Part shown: positions 35,000-44,158 of the stretch, piece by piece | Layout: every line of letters begins with the position of its first letter | Position numbering within the stretch: position 1 is the first letter of the stretch | Made by a program: the position numbers and the translations under genes | The notes under the pieces: generated by a model | Told to the model about the DNA's origin: nothing | Seen by the model: only the letters and a program-made list of their open reading frames with translations | Database searches by the model: none | DNA from: Paenibacillus sabuli | GTDB taxonomy: Bacteria > Bacillota > Bacilli > Paenibacillales > Paenibacillaceae | Direction of reading: 5' to 3' | DNA: 64,000 nt | NCBI RefSeq assembly: GCF_014705605.1 | Contig: NZ_JACXIZ010000032.1 | Span: 62,001-126,000, forward strand

Positions 35000-36610
35000 T
35001 TACTGTACGGCAGCGAGCGCGCGCTCGTGCGCGGCCTTGTAGATGCCGAGAATTTCTTCGTAGCCGAGCTTCTTCTGCTCTTCGATGAAGGCGCCCCACT
35101 CGTCGAAGCTGCGCGTCCCCATGATGAACTTGGCGAAATTCTCGTCGCGGTGGCTGTTGAGCGCATCGCCCTTGGTGCTGATGATCTGCTGTTCATCCGG
35201 CGTGAAGGCCACGGATACCGGCTTCTCGCTGTCATACTGCGGCGCTTGCTCGTAGGCGGTCTTGAGCTCCGGCGAGGAGACCGAGATGTGCGCATCGTAG
35301 TCGAACCAGGCGTACGTGCCGTCCGTCGAGAGCCCGGTCTGCTTGCGCAGATCGGCGACATCCGCATAATCGGCGATGAAGGCGTCCCCTTCGTACGTCT
35401 CGCCCTCCTTGCCCCAGCTCACCATCTGACGGCCTTCCTCCGAGTAGAAGAAGTCCAGGAAGCGGACGATGTCGTCGATCTTGTCGGAGGTGGAGGCAAT
35501 CATGAAGCCTTCCTCGCTGACCGCGGTGTACGCGTTCTCCTGCGGACCGCCCGCCCAGCCGGCCGGCGGCGGCATGAAGTTCATCGAGAACGCCGGATTG
35601 TCCGCGCGCAGCGCCGAGTTGAAGAAGTCGATCCGGCCGATGTAGTCTAGCGTGATGAAGGCGCGGTCCGTGGAGACGATATCCTGCCACATCTTTGTGT
35701 CGATGGTCAAGAAGTCCTTCGGAATGAGCTCTTCCTTGTAGAACTTGTTGAAGTATTCCAGCATCTTCATGTAATCATCCTGCACGGGCGCATAGATCCA
35801 CTGCTCGCTGGCCTGGTCGAAGAGCACGCTCGCCTTGGCCACTTCTACCGGAGCCGGCACGCCGAAGCCTGCGCCGAAGTCCAGGAAATTGCGCAGCCCG
35901 CTGCGGAAGGTAAGCGGATAGCTGTCCGGGTACTCGGCCTTGAGCGTCTGCAGCACCTCATACAGCTCGTCCCAGGTCGACGGCGTCTGCAGCCCGAGCT
36001 CCGTGAAGACGTCCTCGCGGTACATCCAGGTGCGGCGATTCGTCTCGCCGATGCCGCCGTTGGGCGTCATGTACATCTTGCCGTCGGCGGAGATCATGTG
36101 CTGCGTCTCGGCCGGGTATTCCTCCATCCACGCCTTGAAGTTGGGCATCTGATCGACATAGTCGAGCAGATTGACCAGGGCGCCCTGCTGGCCGAATTTG
36201 TCTGCGGCCGCCTTCGTCTGGATCCACATCAGGTCCGGCATCTCGCCGGAGGCAATCGCCAGGCTGACGGCGTCCTCGAGCAGATTGCCCGAGGGCAGTT
36301 GCACATCGAGCGTGACGCCCGTGTTTTCCTTGATGAAGTCCCATACCGGCCAGTCTTCGTTGTACGGCCAGCTCGGATTGCTGTAGTTGAGGAAGGTGAA
36401 GGTCTGCTCCTTGAGCGGTTCGCCGCTCCCTGCGTTCTCGCCCCCGGTATTGCCGGACCCCGCGTTGACGGCATTGTCGTTGCCTGCTCCGTTGGTGTTG
36501 CCGCCGTTGCCGCCGTTGCCGCCGTTGCCGTTGTTGCCGCCGGAGCACGCCGCCAGCACCAGGCACAGACCGAGTACGACCGCCAGCATCATCGATGTTC
36601 TTTTTTTCAT
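35000..36610 (-). CDS. Extracellular solute-binding lipoprotein (LplA-like)
   Basis: 536 residues from ATG 36610 (GGGAGAGAGGG upstream; the frame to 36634 is not needed). Lipobox LGLCLVLAAC, then a Gly/Asn repeat linker (GNGGNGGNGG). Typical large CUT1 binding protein of Paenibacillus: EQTFTFLNYSNPSWPYNEDW, GEMPDLMWIQTKAAADKFGQQG and a MYMTPNGGIGE segment. It should bind oligosaccharides released by the co-transcribed SLH-anchored lyase and hand them to the two permeases upstream. It lies 77 bp behind the LplC-like gene and 162 bp before the lyase gene. Confidence 0.93.
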   Translation of the reverse strand: MKKRTSMMLAVVLGLCLVLAACSGGNNGNGGNGGNGGNTNGAGNDNAVNAGSGNTGGENAGSGEPLKEQTFTFLNYSNPSWPYNEDWPVWDFIKENTGVTLDVQLPSGNLLEDAVSLAIASGEMPDLMWIQTKAAADKFGQQGALVNLLDYVDQMPNFKAWMEEYPAETQHMISADGKMYMTPNGGIGETNRRTWMYREDVFTELGLQTPSTWDELYEVLQTLKAEYPDSYPLTFRSGLRNFLDFGAGFGVPAPVEVAKASVLFDQASEQWIYAPVQDDYMKMLEYFNKFYKEELIPKDFLTIDTKMWQDIVSTDRAFITLDYIGRIDFFNSALRADNPAFSMNFMPPPAGWAGGPQENAYTAVSEEGFMIASTSDKIDDIVRFLDFFYSEEGRQMVSWGKEGETYEGDAFIADYADVADLRKQTGLSTDGTYAWFDYDAHISVSSPELKTAYEQAPQYDSEKPVSVAFTPDEQQIISTKGDALNSHRDENFAKFIMGTRSFDEWGAFIEEQKKLGYEEILGIYKAAHERALAAVQ

Positions 36611-36687
36611 GCTTTGCCCTCTCTCCCTTTGCATACGTTTTTCTTTCCCTTTCCCCTGCTATAGGTGCACCCTTATAGCTTTCTATT

Positions 36688-37554
36688 TTAACCTTTGACC
36701 GACCCGATCAGCGCGCCTTTGGCAAAATACTTCTGCAGGAACGGGTAGATCAGAAGGATGGGAACCGTCGTCACGATAATGGTCGCGTACTTGAGCGACT
36801 CGTCGATCAGCAGGTTGTCGCCGCCGATGTTGCCGGCGCCGTTGGCGCCGCCGGAGCCCTGCAGCACCATATTGCGAATGATGACCTGCAGCGGCAGCAA
36901 GTCCGCGTCGCGCAGATAGAGCAGCGCGGAGAAGAAGTTGTTCCAGATCGCGACGCCGTAGAACAGCCCGATCGTCGCGAGGATTGCCTTGGACAGCGGC
37001 AGCACCAGTCGAAAAAAGATACCGATGTCCGTGAGGCCGTCGATTTTGCCCGATTCCTCGACCTCCTGCGGCATATTCGTGAAGAATGTGCGCATGACGA
37101 TCAGATTCCAGGAGCTGACCGCCGTCGGCAGGATCATCGCCCAGATCGTGTCGATCAGGTTGTAGCTCTTGACGACGAGGAAGGTCGGGATCATGCCGCC
37201 GCTGAAGAACAGCGTAATGACGACCATGATCATGAAAAAATTGCGGAACAGCATCGTTCGCTTGGAGAGCGCGTAGGCGCCCGCCGCACTGACGAACAGC
37301 GAGATGAACGTGCCCAGCACGGTATACAGAATCGTGTTGCGGTATGCAATGCCGATATCCGGGTTGTCGAACACAGAGGCGTACGTATTGAGCGAGAAGT
37401 CCTTGGGCCACAGGAACACCTCGCCCTTGAGCACCGGCACCGGGCCGCTCAGCGAGACGGCAATCATATAGATGAACGGATACAGGGCCGAGACGACGAC
37501 GCCTAGCAGCACCAGGTAGATGAGCGCGTCGAAGACGTTGAATTTATGTTTCAT
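36688..37554 (-). CDS. LplC/YtcP-type sugar ABC permease
   Basis: 288 residues, six transmembrane helices starting [25 protein letters not shown] loop EESGKIDGLTDIGIFFRLVL, and the C-terminal IYPFLQKYFAKGALIGSVKG typical of the LplC/YtcP group. It forms the inner-membrane channel with the LplB-like subunit 18 bp upstream. No ATPase is encoded in the operon. Confidence 0.95.
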   Translation of the reverse strand: MKHKFNVFDALIYLVLLGVVVSALYPFIYMIAVSLSGPVPVLKGEVFLWPKDFSLNTYASVFDNPDIGIAYRNTILYTVLGTFISLFVSAAGAYALSKRTMLFRNFFMIMVVITLFFSGGMIPTFLVVKSYNLIDTIWAMILPTAVSSWNLIVMRTFFTNMPQEVEESGKIDGLTDIGIFFRLVLPLSKAILATIGLFYGVAIWNNFFSALLYLRDADLLPLQVIIRNMVLQGSGGANGAGNIGGDNLLIDESLKYATIIVTTVPILLIYPFLQKYFAKGALIGSVKG

Positions 37555-37572
37555 AACGGGCTTGCTCCTTTC

Positions 37573-38478
37573 CTACCAGAGGCTCGTCTCGCTCACGCGG
37601 CGGCTGATCCAGTTGGCGCTCAGAATGAAGGCCAGGTTGATCACGCTCGTGAACAGATCGATCGCGGTGCCGTAGCTGTAGTTCATCGCCTGTATCCCCG
37701 TCCGGTAGACGTACGTGCTCAGCACGTCGGCCGTGGAGTAGATCGACGGATTGAGCATGAGCAGCACCTTTTCGAAGCCGATGTCCAGCAGCTGCCCCAT
37801 GTTGAGTATACAGAGGATGATGATCGCCGAGCTGATGCCCGGCAGCGTCACGTGCAGCAGCTGATGCCAGCGGCTCGCACCGTCGACCCGCGCGGCCTCG
37901 TACAGCTGCGGATCGATCGCGCTGAGTGCGGCTAGATAGATGATGGTCTCCCAGCCGACATGCTGCCAGATCTCGGAGAGCACGTACAGCGAGCGGAAGT
38001 AATTCTCGTCCTGCATGAAGTTGATCGCGTCGGCGCCGAACCACTCGACGATCTGATTGACGAGCCCGTTGCTCGGCGACAGGAACAGGAACATCATACT
38101 GACGACGACGACATTGGAGATGAAATGCGGCAAGTAGCTGACCGATTGCACGAACCGCTTCAGCACCTGCTTGCGCACCTCATTGAGCAATAAGGCGAGA
38201 ATGATCGGCGCCGGAAAGCCGAACACGAGCCGGTAGAAGCCGAGCAAAATCGTGTTTTTCACCAGCTTCGGAAAATCCGGGCTCTCAAAAAACAGCTTGT
38301 AGTATTTGAGGCCGGACCAATCGCTCTCCCACACGCCCTTGAACGGGTTGTAATCCTTGAAGGAAATCAGAATCCCGAACATCGGCACGTATTTGAATAG
38401 GATGTAATACACGAGCGCCGGCAGAAACAACAACAACAAATATTTACTTCGGTTGAATCTTGCAAGGAAAAGTGACAT
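37573..38478 (-). CDS. LplB/YteP-type sugar ABC permease
   Basis: 301 residues. ATG 38478 is chosen because AGGAGGACAAGGG precedes it; the longer frame from 38499 overlaps that site. Family start YLLLLFLPALVYYILFKYVPMFG, EAA loop YEAARVDGASRWHQLLHVTL and C-terminal NWISRRVSETSLW, as in LplB/YteP. First gene of the operon LplB-LplC-binding protein-SLH lyase. Upstream dyads (38611-38625, 38641-38652) may bind the membrane AraC regulator. Confidence 0.95.
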   Translation of the reverse strand: MSLFLARFNRSKYLLLLFLPALVYYILFKYVPMFGILISFKDYNPFKGVWESDWSGLKYYKLFFESPDFPKLVKNTILLGFYRLVFGFPAPIILALLLNEVRKQVLKRFVQSVSYLPHFISNVVVVSMMFLFLSPSNGLVNQIVEWFGADAINFMQDENYFRSLYVLSEIWQHVGWETIIYLAALSAIDPQLYEAARVDGASRWHQLLHVTLPGISSAIIILCILNMGQLLDIGFEKVLLMLNPSIYSTADVLSTYVYRTGIQAMNYSYGTAIDLFTSVINLAFILSANWISRRVSETSLW

Positions 38479-38610
38479 CCCTTGTCCTCCTGTCTGCATT
38501 TACGGTGCGAGGTCTATGATGAATACAATACGAACCTCGCGCTTTTCGGACAAGCGTCCAAGCTTATAAAACGTAGCAATTCTTCATCTATCTGCGAATC
38601 GGACTAGTAT

Positions 38611-38652
38611 CGCAAGAATTGCGAAGCGATTACCTGACATACTAACGTTAGT
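38611..38652. promoter_or_regulatory. Two inverted repeats upstream of the LplB operon
   Basis: TCGCAA-GAA-TTGCGA (38611-38625) and the perfect palindrome ACTAACGTTAGT (38641-38652), about 135-175 bp upstream of the LplB start. A third hairpin, GCGAGGT pairing with ACCTCGC near 38508-38541, lies in the leader. They are candidate operators for this transport operon. Confidence 0.4.
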
Positions 38653-38834
38653 TTCGCCTTTCATCGTTTCACGTTTGCTGCATTTTCTTCATTCGCTGCT
38701 GCATCCTTTACGCGTTGTTGCATCCACTTCATACGCCGATCCAACCCGCTCCTCGACGCTCCCGCTCGGATCGACGTGTCCTCGCCTCAAGCGGCCGGAC
38801 CGCCAAAAACTCCCAACGCTACACACCGCCCATT

Positions 38835-38848
38835 TGCATACGCTTTCA
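38835..38848. promoter_or_regulatory. Weak cre-like site
   Basis: On the minus strand TGAAAGCGTATGCA, two mismatches from the cre consensus, about 360 bp upstream of LplB. Too distant for confident assignment. Confidence 0.3.
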
Positions 38849-38907
38849 TTTTACGTAGAACCGTGCACACAGACAGCCGCGAGGCTGAAGCTCCGCTCGA
38901 CCGCGCC

Positions 38908-38950
38908 GTAACGGACATGGGAGCCGCTTAGCGTCGCTGGTTTCCATTAC
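38908..38950. repeat. Intergenic repeat copy (TAACGGACATGAGAG family)
   Basis: GTAACGGACATGGGAGCCGC then TTAGCG (38908-38933), followed by TTTCCATTAC in inverted sense. It is the same family as copies at 8317-8344 and 60646-60842. The rest of the 639-bp gap 38479-39117 is CT-rich DNA with no gene that I can support. Confidence 0.65.
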
Positions 38951-39117
38951 AACTGCCGCACTCTCCCACGCTGCGTCTGTCTGCCTGCTCCGGTCTACGC
39001 CGCGCCGCCTTTTGCATCTTCTGACACTCGCACACACGCCGGTCTGCCCGCATCGACAGTCGACATTCGATAATGACGGTCGCTTGCTCCACGCTTGCCC
39101 GGCAGATCCCCGTCGAC

Positions 39118-40107
39118 TTAGCCGTTTACCTCGACCGCCTGGCCGCATGCGGCGGAGCGATACAGCGCTTCGACGGCTGCCACCACGCTGCGGGCATACT
39201 CCGCGTCTGCCTCTTGCGGCTCAGCGCCTTGCTCGAGTGCCGTGAGCAGATTGCGCAGCTGCAAGACGAGCGTCGGCTCTTGCTGCTCCGTCTGCACCGG
39301 GGCGTAGTCGCCGCCGTCGCTGATCCAGAGTCCGAGTCCGGTGCGCAGACGCAGGCTGCCGCGCGTGAAGTGCAGCTCCGTCTCGTCGATCGGCGCGCCC
39401 GGATAGCCCGATTGGCAGATGACCGCCGGGATGCCGCTTGCCGTGTGGCACAGCGCCGCCCCGCTGCCCTCGACGTCGCCGCGGCCGAGCGCATAATCCA
39501 TAGTGGCATGGACCCGGACCAGCGGCTCGCCGGTCAGCCACTGGATCTTGTCGATGCAGTGCGCGCCCAGATTGGTGAGGATGCCGCCGCCCGCCTTGGC
39601 CCGCTCGAAAAACCAGTCCGGCCGCTCCGGCTTGTCATACGGCAGGTGGCGTCGCACGTTGATCATGACCAGCCGGCCCAGCTCGCCGCTGCGGATGTAC
39701 GCCCTCGCCGCCGCATTGTCCGCATAATAATGCTGGGTATGGGCGATCGCCAGCGTCCGCCCCGCTGCACGCGCAGCGGCCGCAATGACCTCGCATTGCG
39801 CCGTATTCAGCGCCATCGGCTTCTCCAGCAGCACATGGCAGCCTTGCTCGAAAGCAAAGACCGACGCTTGCTCGTGCAAGTGATGCGGCAATGTCACAAT
39901 CGCGATATCCGGCCGCTGCTCGCGCAGCATCGTCTCGTAATCCACATACGCTGCGATACCATAGGCTTCCGCCAGCTCCTTCGCCCGCTCGCTGCGAATA
40001 TCCGCGATTGCGCAGGCCTGCGCATCCGGCAATGCCGCCATGGCTTCGAGATGGGAGGCTGCGATGATACCGCCTCCAATTATTGCAATTCGATAGCTCG
40101 CGCTCAC
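39118..40107 (-). CDS. Gfo/Idh/MocA-family NAD(P)-dependent sugar dehydrogenase
   Basis: 329 residues from GTG 40107, behind GGGGGCAGGACGA; the frame is open to 40149 without a better site. N-terminal Rossmann fold (YRIAIIGGGIIAASHLEAMA), then LLEKPMALN, the EKP signature whose Lys is catalytic, and GGGILTNLGAHCIDKIQWL, with Asp/His of the second motif. Such enzymes oxidise or reduce sugars and their derivatives with NAD(P). Divergent from the membrane AraC gene and upstream of the uronate-lyase operon, so it probably works on a sugar from that polysaccharide. Confidence 0.92.
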   Translation of the reverse strand: MSASYRIAIIGGGIIAASHLEAMAALPDAQACAIADIRSERAKELAEAYGIAAYVDYETMLREQRPDIAIVTLPHHLHEQASVFAFEQGCHVLLEKPMALNTAQCEVIAAAARAAGRTLAIAHTQHYYADNAAARAYIRSGELGRLVMINVRRHLPYDKPERPDWFFERAKAGGGILTNLGAHCIDKIQWLTGEPLVRVHATMDYALGRGDVEGSGAALCHTASGIPAVICQSGYPGAPIDETELHFTRGSLRLRTGLGLWISDGGDYAPVQTEQQEPTLVLQLRNLLTALEQGAEPQEADAEYARSVVAAVEALYRSAACGQAVEVNG

Positions 40108-40378
40108 TCGTCCTGCCCCCTTGCCCTTTCGATAACTGCTTGGATGCATCTTACATCTGTATCTGCTCGCGTTTTATCGTACCAGCGATGCGGTGCGTCG
40201 CGCGATCAGGGAATCTTGCGATTCTTTGCGTTTTTCGCGAAAAACGCCTTTTTTTCAGCCTTACATTAAGAAATGATAAGGATCGAAAGCGTTGATTATT
40301 GAGCCCGTCCGAACGGCTCATGCTATACTCATTTATATGGATGGAGCCGAGAGAGCGATTAATGAAAGGAATCCTGAC

Positions 40379-42811
40379 ATGAAGCGACCGATCCGAATCC
40401 CGAACATTTCAAACCACCAGCTGCCGCTTTTTTACACGCTGCTCTGCAGCTTCGTCGCAATTATCGTCCTGCTGGCATCGATCCATTTGGCCTCCTACTC
40501 GTTTTTTCGCAATCGCATCAAGGACGAAATTATCGTGAACAGCGGGCTCAACCTCAACACCACAGCCACCAATTACGAAAAGCAATTTAAAGTTGTCCGC
40601 AGTTTCATGCTCGGCTACCTGTTCGATAACGACACCCAGGTGCTCAAAAGCGGAGGCGACGCCATTCGCTACGATGTCGTCTCGCGCGTGCAGCACGAGC
40701 TGCAAGCGACGATGAATAATGCGCAGCTCTATTTGGACAACATTATTTATTTTTTCAAGGACACCGGCTTCGTCTTCGACCGGGACGGCACGCGCGATGC
40801 CTCGACGATGTTCACGAAGTTCTATGCCAGCGACACGTATACCGAGGCGTTCTGGAAGGGCGAGGTGGAGGAGGTGGACAGCTTCCGGGTGTACCCCTCC
40901 GCTGTGTTCCGCATGAACACGGCCTTTGAGCAGTCGTCGCACGGCAATCTGATGCCGATTCTGATCAAGAGCCCTTACGACGAGCGGCTGGCTTTTATTT
41001 TGCTGCTCAAGAGCCGGGCGGTGTACGAGGCCTTTCACCAGCCCAAGCCCGGCAGCAATCTGTACATTCTGAATCCGGACGGCCAGGTGCTGTTCCATTC
41101 CGCGCCGTCCGCCGAGCTGCCGGCGCAGGTGCGCGCCGCCGCCGGCCAGGGCTACGACAAGGTCGGGGACACGTATTATTTTTACCGGCCCGGACGGGAG
41201 ACCGGCTTGCTGTATGTCGAAGCGGTGGCCGACCGGGGCCTGACCGACCAGATCCGGCAGCTCAATACCATTATGCTCGCGCTGCTCGGCCTGTCGATCC
41301 TGATTGGTCTTGGCGTGTCGTACGTCATTGCACGACGGTTCCATCACCCGCTGGCCAGGCTGATCCGTTCGATCCAGGCCTATAGCGTACTGGGCGGCCC
41401 TCGCGCCTCCGGCAGCCGGATCCGAGAGTACAACATGCTCCACACGACCTTTGACCAGCTCTCGCGCTCCAATGAAGCGATCCATCTCGACCTGCAGGCC
41501 AAAAATTCGATGCTTCAGCAATTCGCTTATATGGCCAAGCTCAAGAAGATTGCGGCCGGCGCCGCGCTGGAGCCATCGGTCGGCACCGATCGGCCGTATC
41601 GGATCGTGCTGGTGCATCTCGAATTCAAGGCGCGCTTCCTCACGGAAATCTCGAGCTCGCCGCACCGTGCCTTCAATACATACAAGGAGGTAATCGACCT
41701 GCACTTCTCCGGCCAATATCCCGACTCGCTCACCTTCCAGATGGAGCGCGACCAGATTCTGTCGATCCTCTTCCTGGACGAGGAGCCGGACGGCCTTGGA
41801 AGCGCCGGGGGTGCCGCTCCAAGTGCCGTAGTAGGAGGCATCGCGGGCGTCGGGGGCCGCGAGAGGACTGTCACGAAGATCGGCGAACCAGGTGCCGCGA
41901 AGAGCGAGGCGCAGAGCGGCGCTCCGGCCGCGGCTCCGGGCAGTGCAGGGCCGGCTGCCGCCCACGAAGCGGAGCTGGCGGGACTGGTGCAATTGTTCGA
42001 AGCAGACTCGGCCTATTGCAACTTTACAATTGCGCCGAGTCCGGTGCGCACGCACACGACCGATTTCGCCGAGACGTACCAGAATGCGCTCGATCTGATC
42101 GCACAGCGCAGACTCGGCGAGGACGTGCAGGTCGTCACCGAGTGGCGCCCCTTGCCCGAGCTGCTCATTCCGACGCCGTCGGAAGAGACGGAGCTGGCTG
42201 CGAATCTGCAGGCCGGCGTGGATGCGGTGACCGTCCCGCTCGTCGACAAGCTGCTGGATCAGCTCGAGCAGGGCGGCGCGGTGGCGGCGCAGGTACGCGA
42301 ATTCGCCAAGGACGTCGTCAATCGGACGATCAAGGCGATGTATGCGCGCAACGTCCCGGTCCAGGCCGTGATCGACGGCGACGCCGTGTACGGACAGGTG
42401 GAGAACTGCCACACGCTGGAGCAATACAAGGCGTTTTTTCACGCCTTTCTGAGCCGCTCGGCGGCAGCCATTCAGGAGAAGAAGTCGGAGACGGACCCGA
42501 TCACCAAGTTCGTGATCGAATACGTGGAGGGCCATTACGGGGGCGATCTGTCGCTCGACGCCCTGGCGCACAAGCTGGGCATCACCGGCCCCTACCTGTC
42601 CAGCTACTTCAAGGAAAAGACCGGCACCAACTTCAGCGATTATATCTACACCGTACGCATGAACAAAGCGAGCGAAATGCTGATCGAGACCGATCTGCTC
42701 ATCCAGGAGATCGCGTCGCTCGTCGGCTATCTGACCGTCGCTTCGTTCAACCGCGTGTTCAAGCGCTACACCGGCATGACGCCGAGCGAATTCCGCAGGC
42801 ACAAGCGGTGA
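40379..42811 (+). CDS. Membrane-bound AraC-family regulator (YesN-like) beside the SLH-lyase operon
   Basis: 810 residues from ATG 40379, preceded by AAAGGAATCCTGAC; a longer frame (40292) would read through the TATACT promoter box. Transmembrane helices at about 17-41 and 295-318 enclose an extracellular Cache-like sensor. The cytoplasmic part ends in the AraC DNA-binding domain (SLDALAHKLGITGPYLSSYF, IQEIASLVGYLTVASFNRVF). Residues about 476-530 are a Gly/Ala/Pro-rich insertion within the middle domain. It is the likely activator of the LplB-LplC-binding-protein-lyase operon and of the divergent dehydrogenase. Three CAGGCAAC units follow its stop. Confidence 0.92.
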   Translation: MKRPIRIPNISNHQLPLFYTLLCSFVAIIVLLASIHLASYSFFRNRIKDEIIVNSGLNLNTTATNYEKQFKVVRSFMLGYLFDNDTQVLKSGGDAIRYDVVSRVQHELQATMNNAQLYLDNIIYFFKDTGFVFDRDGTRDASTMFTKFYASDTYTEAFWKGEVEEVDSFRVYPSAVFRMNTAFEQSSHGNLMPILIKSPYDERLAFILLLKSRAVYEAFHQPKPGSNLYILNPDGQVLFHSAPSAELPAQVRAAAGQGYDKVGDTYYFYRPGRETGLLYVEAVADRGLTDQIRQLNTIMLALLGLSILIGLGVSYVIARRFHHPLARLIRSIQAYSVLGGPRASGSRIREYNMLHTTFDQLSRSNEAIHLDLQAKNSMLQQFAYMAKLKKIAAGAALEPSVGTDRPYRIVLVHLEFKARFLTEISSSPHRAFNTYKEVIDLHFSGQYPDSLTFQMERDQILSILFLDEEPDGLGSAGGAAPSAVVGGIAGVGGRERTVTKIGEPGAAKSEAQSGAPAAAPGSAGPAAAHEAELAGLVQLFEADSAYCNFTIAPSPVRTHTTDFAETYQNALDLIAQRRLGEDVQVVTEWRPLPELLIPTPSEETELAANLQAGVDAVTVPLVDKLLDQLEQGGAVAAQVREFAKDVVNRTIKAMYARNVPVQAVIDGDAVYGQVENCHTLEQYKAFFHAFLSRSAAAIQEKKSETDPITKFVIEYVEGHYGGDLSLDALAHKLGITGPYLSSYFKEKTGTNFSDYIYTVRMNKASEMLIETDLLIQEIASLVGYLTVASFNRVFKRYTGMTPSEFRRHKR

Positions 42812-42814
42812 CAG

Positions 42815-42841
42815 CAGGCAACCAGGCAACCAGGCAACCAG
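42815..42841 (+). repeat. CAGGCAAC tandem repeat
   Basis: Three exact copies of the 8-bp unit CAGGCAAC plus a partial CAG, beginning three bases after the AraC-type stop codon. Confidence 0.85.
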
Positions 42842-42995
42842 CCGGCCAGTTGGCGGGCTGGCATGAGGCCTCGCCACGAGGGCGAACCGGCGAGGTCATT
42901 TCTTCAAGGATGAGGAAAGCGACATCAGGCTTGCGTTGCGGCGAGGCGACCAGTTCAGTTGCCTTCTCACCGTACTCCCTATCTCCCACGAAATA

Positions 42996-43038
42996 AAAAA
43001 GAGCGCACGCTGGTCTAATTTCAGCGTGCGCTCTTTTT
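42996..43038. terminator. Bidirectional terminator between the AraC regulator and the GNAT gene
   Basis: A 17-bp perfect stem (AAAAAGAGCGCACGCTG at 42996-43012 with its complement at 43022-43038) and a 9-nt loop, giving T runs on both strands. It serves both convergent genes. Confidence 0.93.
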
Positions 43039-43063
43039 GACGACTGTGGTCGTCCGACCGCCG

Positions 43064-44041
43064 TCATGCCATCGCCTTCGCATAGCGGACATAAGCTCGC
43101 CACGTCTCGTAGCCCAGCTTGCCGTAGAAGTCGACGAACGGCGTCGTGTCGATCACGATCGCGCGGCAGCCGCGATGCAGCAGGAAGTGGATGCCCGCCT
43201 GCACGATCTTGATTCCGTACCGGTGGCCGCGGTAGCGCTCGTCGATCCCGAGCGGCCCGATGCCGCCGAGCGGCTGCTCGAACAGCGGCGCCCAGTAGAT
43301 ATTCTGCGCCAGCAGCGGCGAATCCGCATCGTTGATGCGGCAGAAGCCGATCGGCTCGCCCCCATGCTCCAGCACGACATATTCCCGCCCCGTGCCGCCG
43401 CGCTCCCAATACGCCCGATGCTGGTAATCCCATGCGCCCGGAAAGCAGCGCGCCATGAATGCCGTCATCGCCTCTCTGTCTTGCGGCGTCGCCAGACGCA
43501 TCGTCGCCTGCGTCTCGCCGAGCTCCGGCAGCGCCACTTCGACATCGGCCGCATAGGCACGACGCATGTCGTACACGGTGCCCTCCTCGGCGTAGCCGCG
43601 CCGTTCCAGCCAGACACGCGTCTGCTCCAGCTCGGCCGGCAGCCCGGGCGCGAGGCGGCTGTACAGATCATTGCCCAGTTGGATGCGGCGCGCCCCGCGG
43701 GCGGCGAGCACTCCCTCCGCACGGCGCAGCAGTTCGCCGCCGATCCCCCTGCCTCGCGCAGCCTGCGCGACGAGCAGCGAATGGATCCAGCCGTGCTCGC
43801 TGCTGATCCCGTATGCCGCGAGGCGCGTGCCGGGATGCTTGGCGACGACGAAGCCGATCAGCCGCCCGGAGGCTGGATCCTCCGCCGCCCATGATCCTTC
43901 GTGCAGCAGATTCTCGTCCTCGAATACTGTCTGCCGCAGCAGGCGCTGCCGCATCGGCAGCGCCTGCCCCAACTCCTCGTTCCATAGCGCCTGCATGCGA
44001 TCCAGATGCGCTTCGTCGAGCGGCATCAGCTTGCATTTCAT
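43064..44041 (-). CDS. Tandem-GNAT N-acetyltransferase
   Basis: 325 residues, GGGGGAGTGCACA before ATG 44041. Two GNAT domains in a row. The first has the acetyl-CoA loop signature AARGRGIGGELLRRAE (about 93-108, Q/RxxGxG/A). The second is about residues 175-325, with YRGHRYGIKIVQAGI as its cofactor loop and DFYGKLGYETW near the end. Cytosolic acetyltransferase of unknown substrate. It is followed 118 bp upstream on the same strand by an ADP-ribosylglycohydrolase-like gene; whether they form a transcript is uncertain. Confidence 0.88.
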   Translation of the reverse strand: MKCKLMPLDEAHLDRMQALWNEELGQALPMRQRLLRQTVFEDENLLHEGSWAAEDPASGRLIGFVVAKHPGTRLAAYGISSEHGWIHSLLVAQAARGRGIGGELLRRAEGVLAARGARRIQLGNDLYSRLAPGLPAELEQTRVWLERRGYAEEGTVYDMRRAYAADVEVALPELGETQATMRLATPQDREAMTAFMARCFPGAWDYQHRAYWERGGTGREYVVLEHGGEPIGFCRINDADSPLLAQNIYWAPLFEQPLGGIGPLGIDERYRGHRYGIKIVQAGIHFLLHRGCRAIVIDTTPFVDFYGKLGYETWRAYVRYAKAMA

Positions 44042-44158
44042 TGTGCACTCCCCCTCAGCTAGCTCTATGCTAACCGTACCGGAAATCGCGGCGCAGTGGT
44101 ATAAGCCATTTTTCAGATTCTTTGCCTATGATCGGATGCCGGGACGAGCGAGCCGCCG

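Noticed and set aside
38675-39148. Short open frames on both strands upstream of the LplB operon
   Set aside because: Low-complexity CT-rich DNA with an intergenic repeat; translations show no protein-like pattern.
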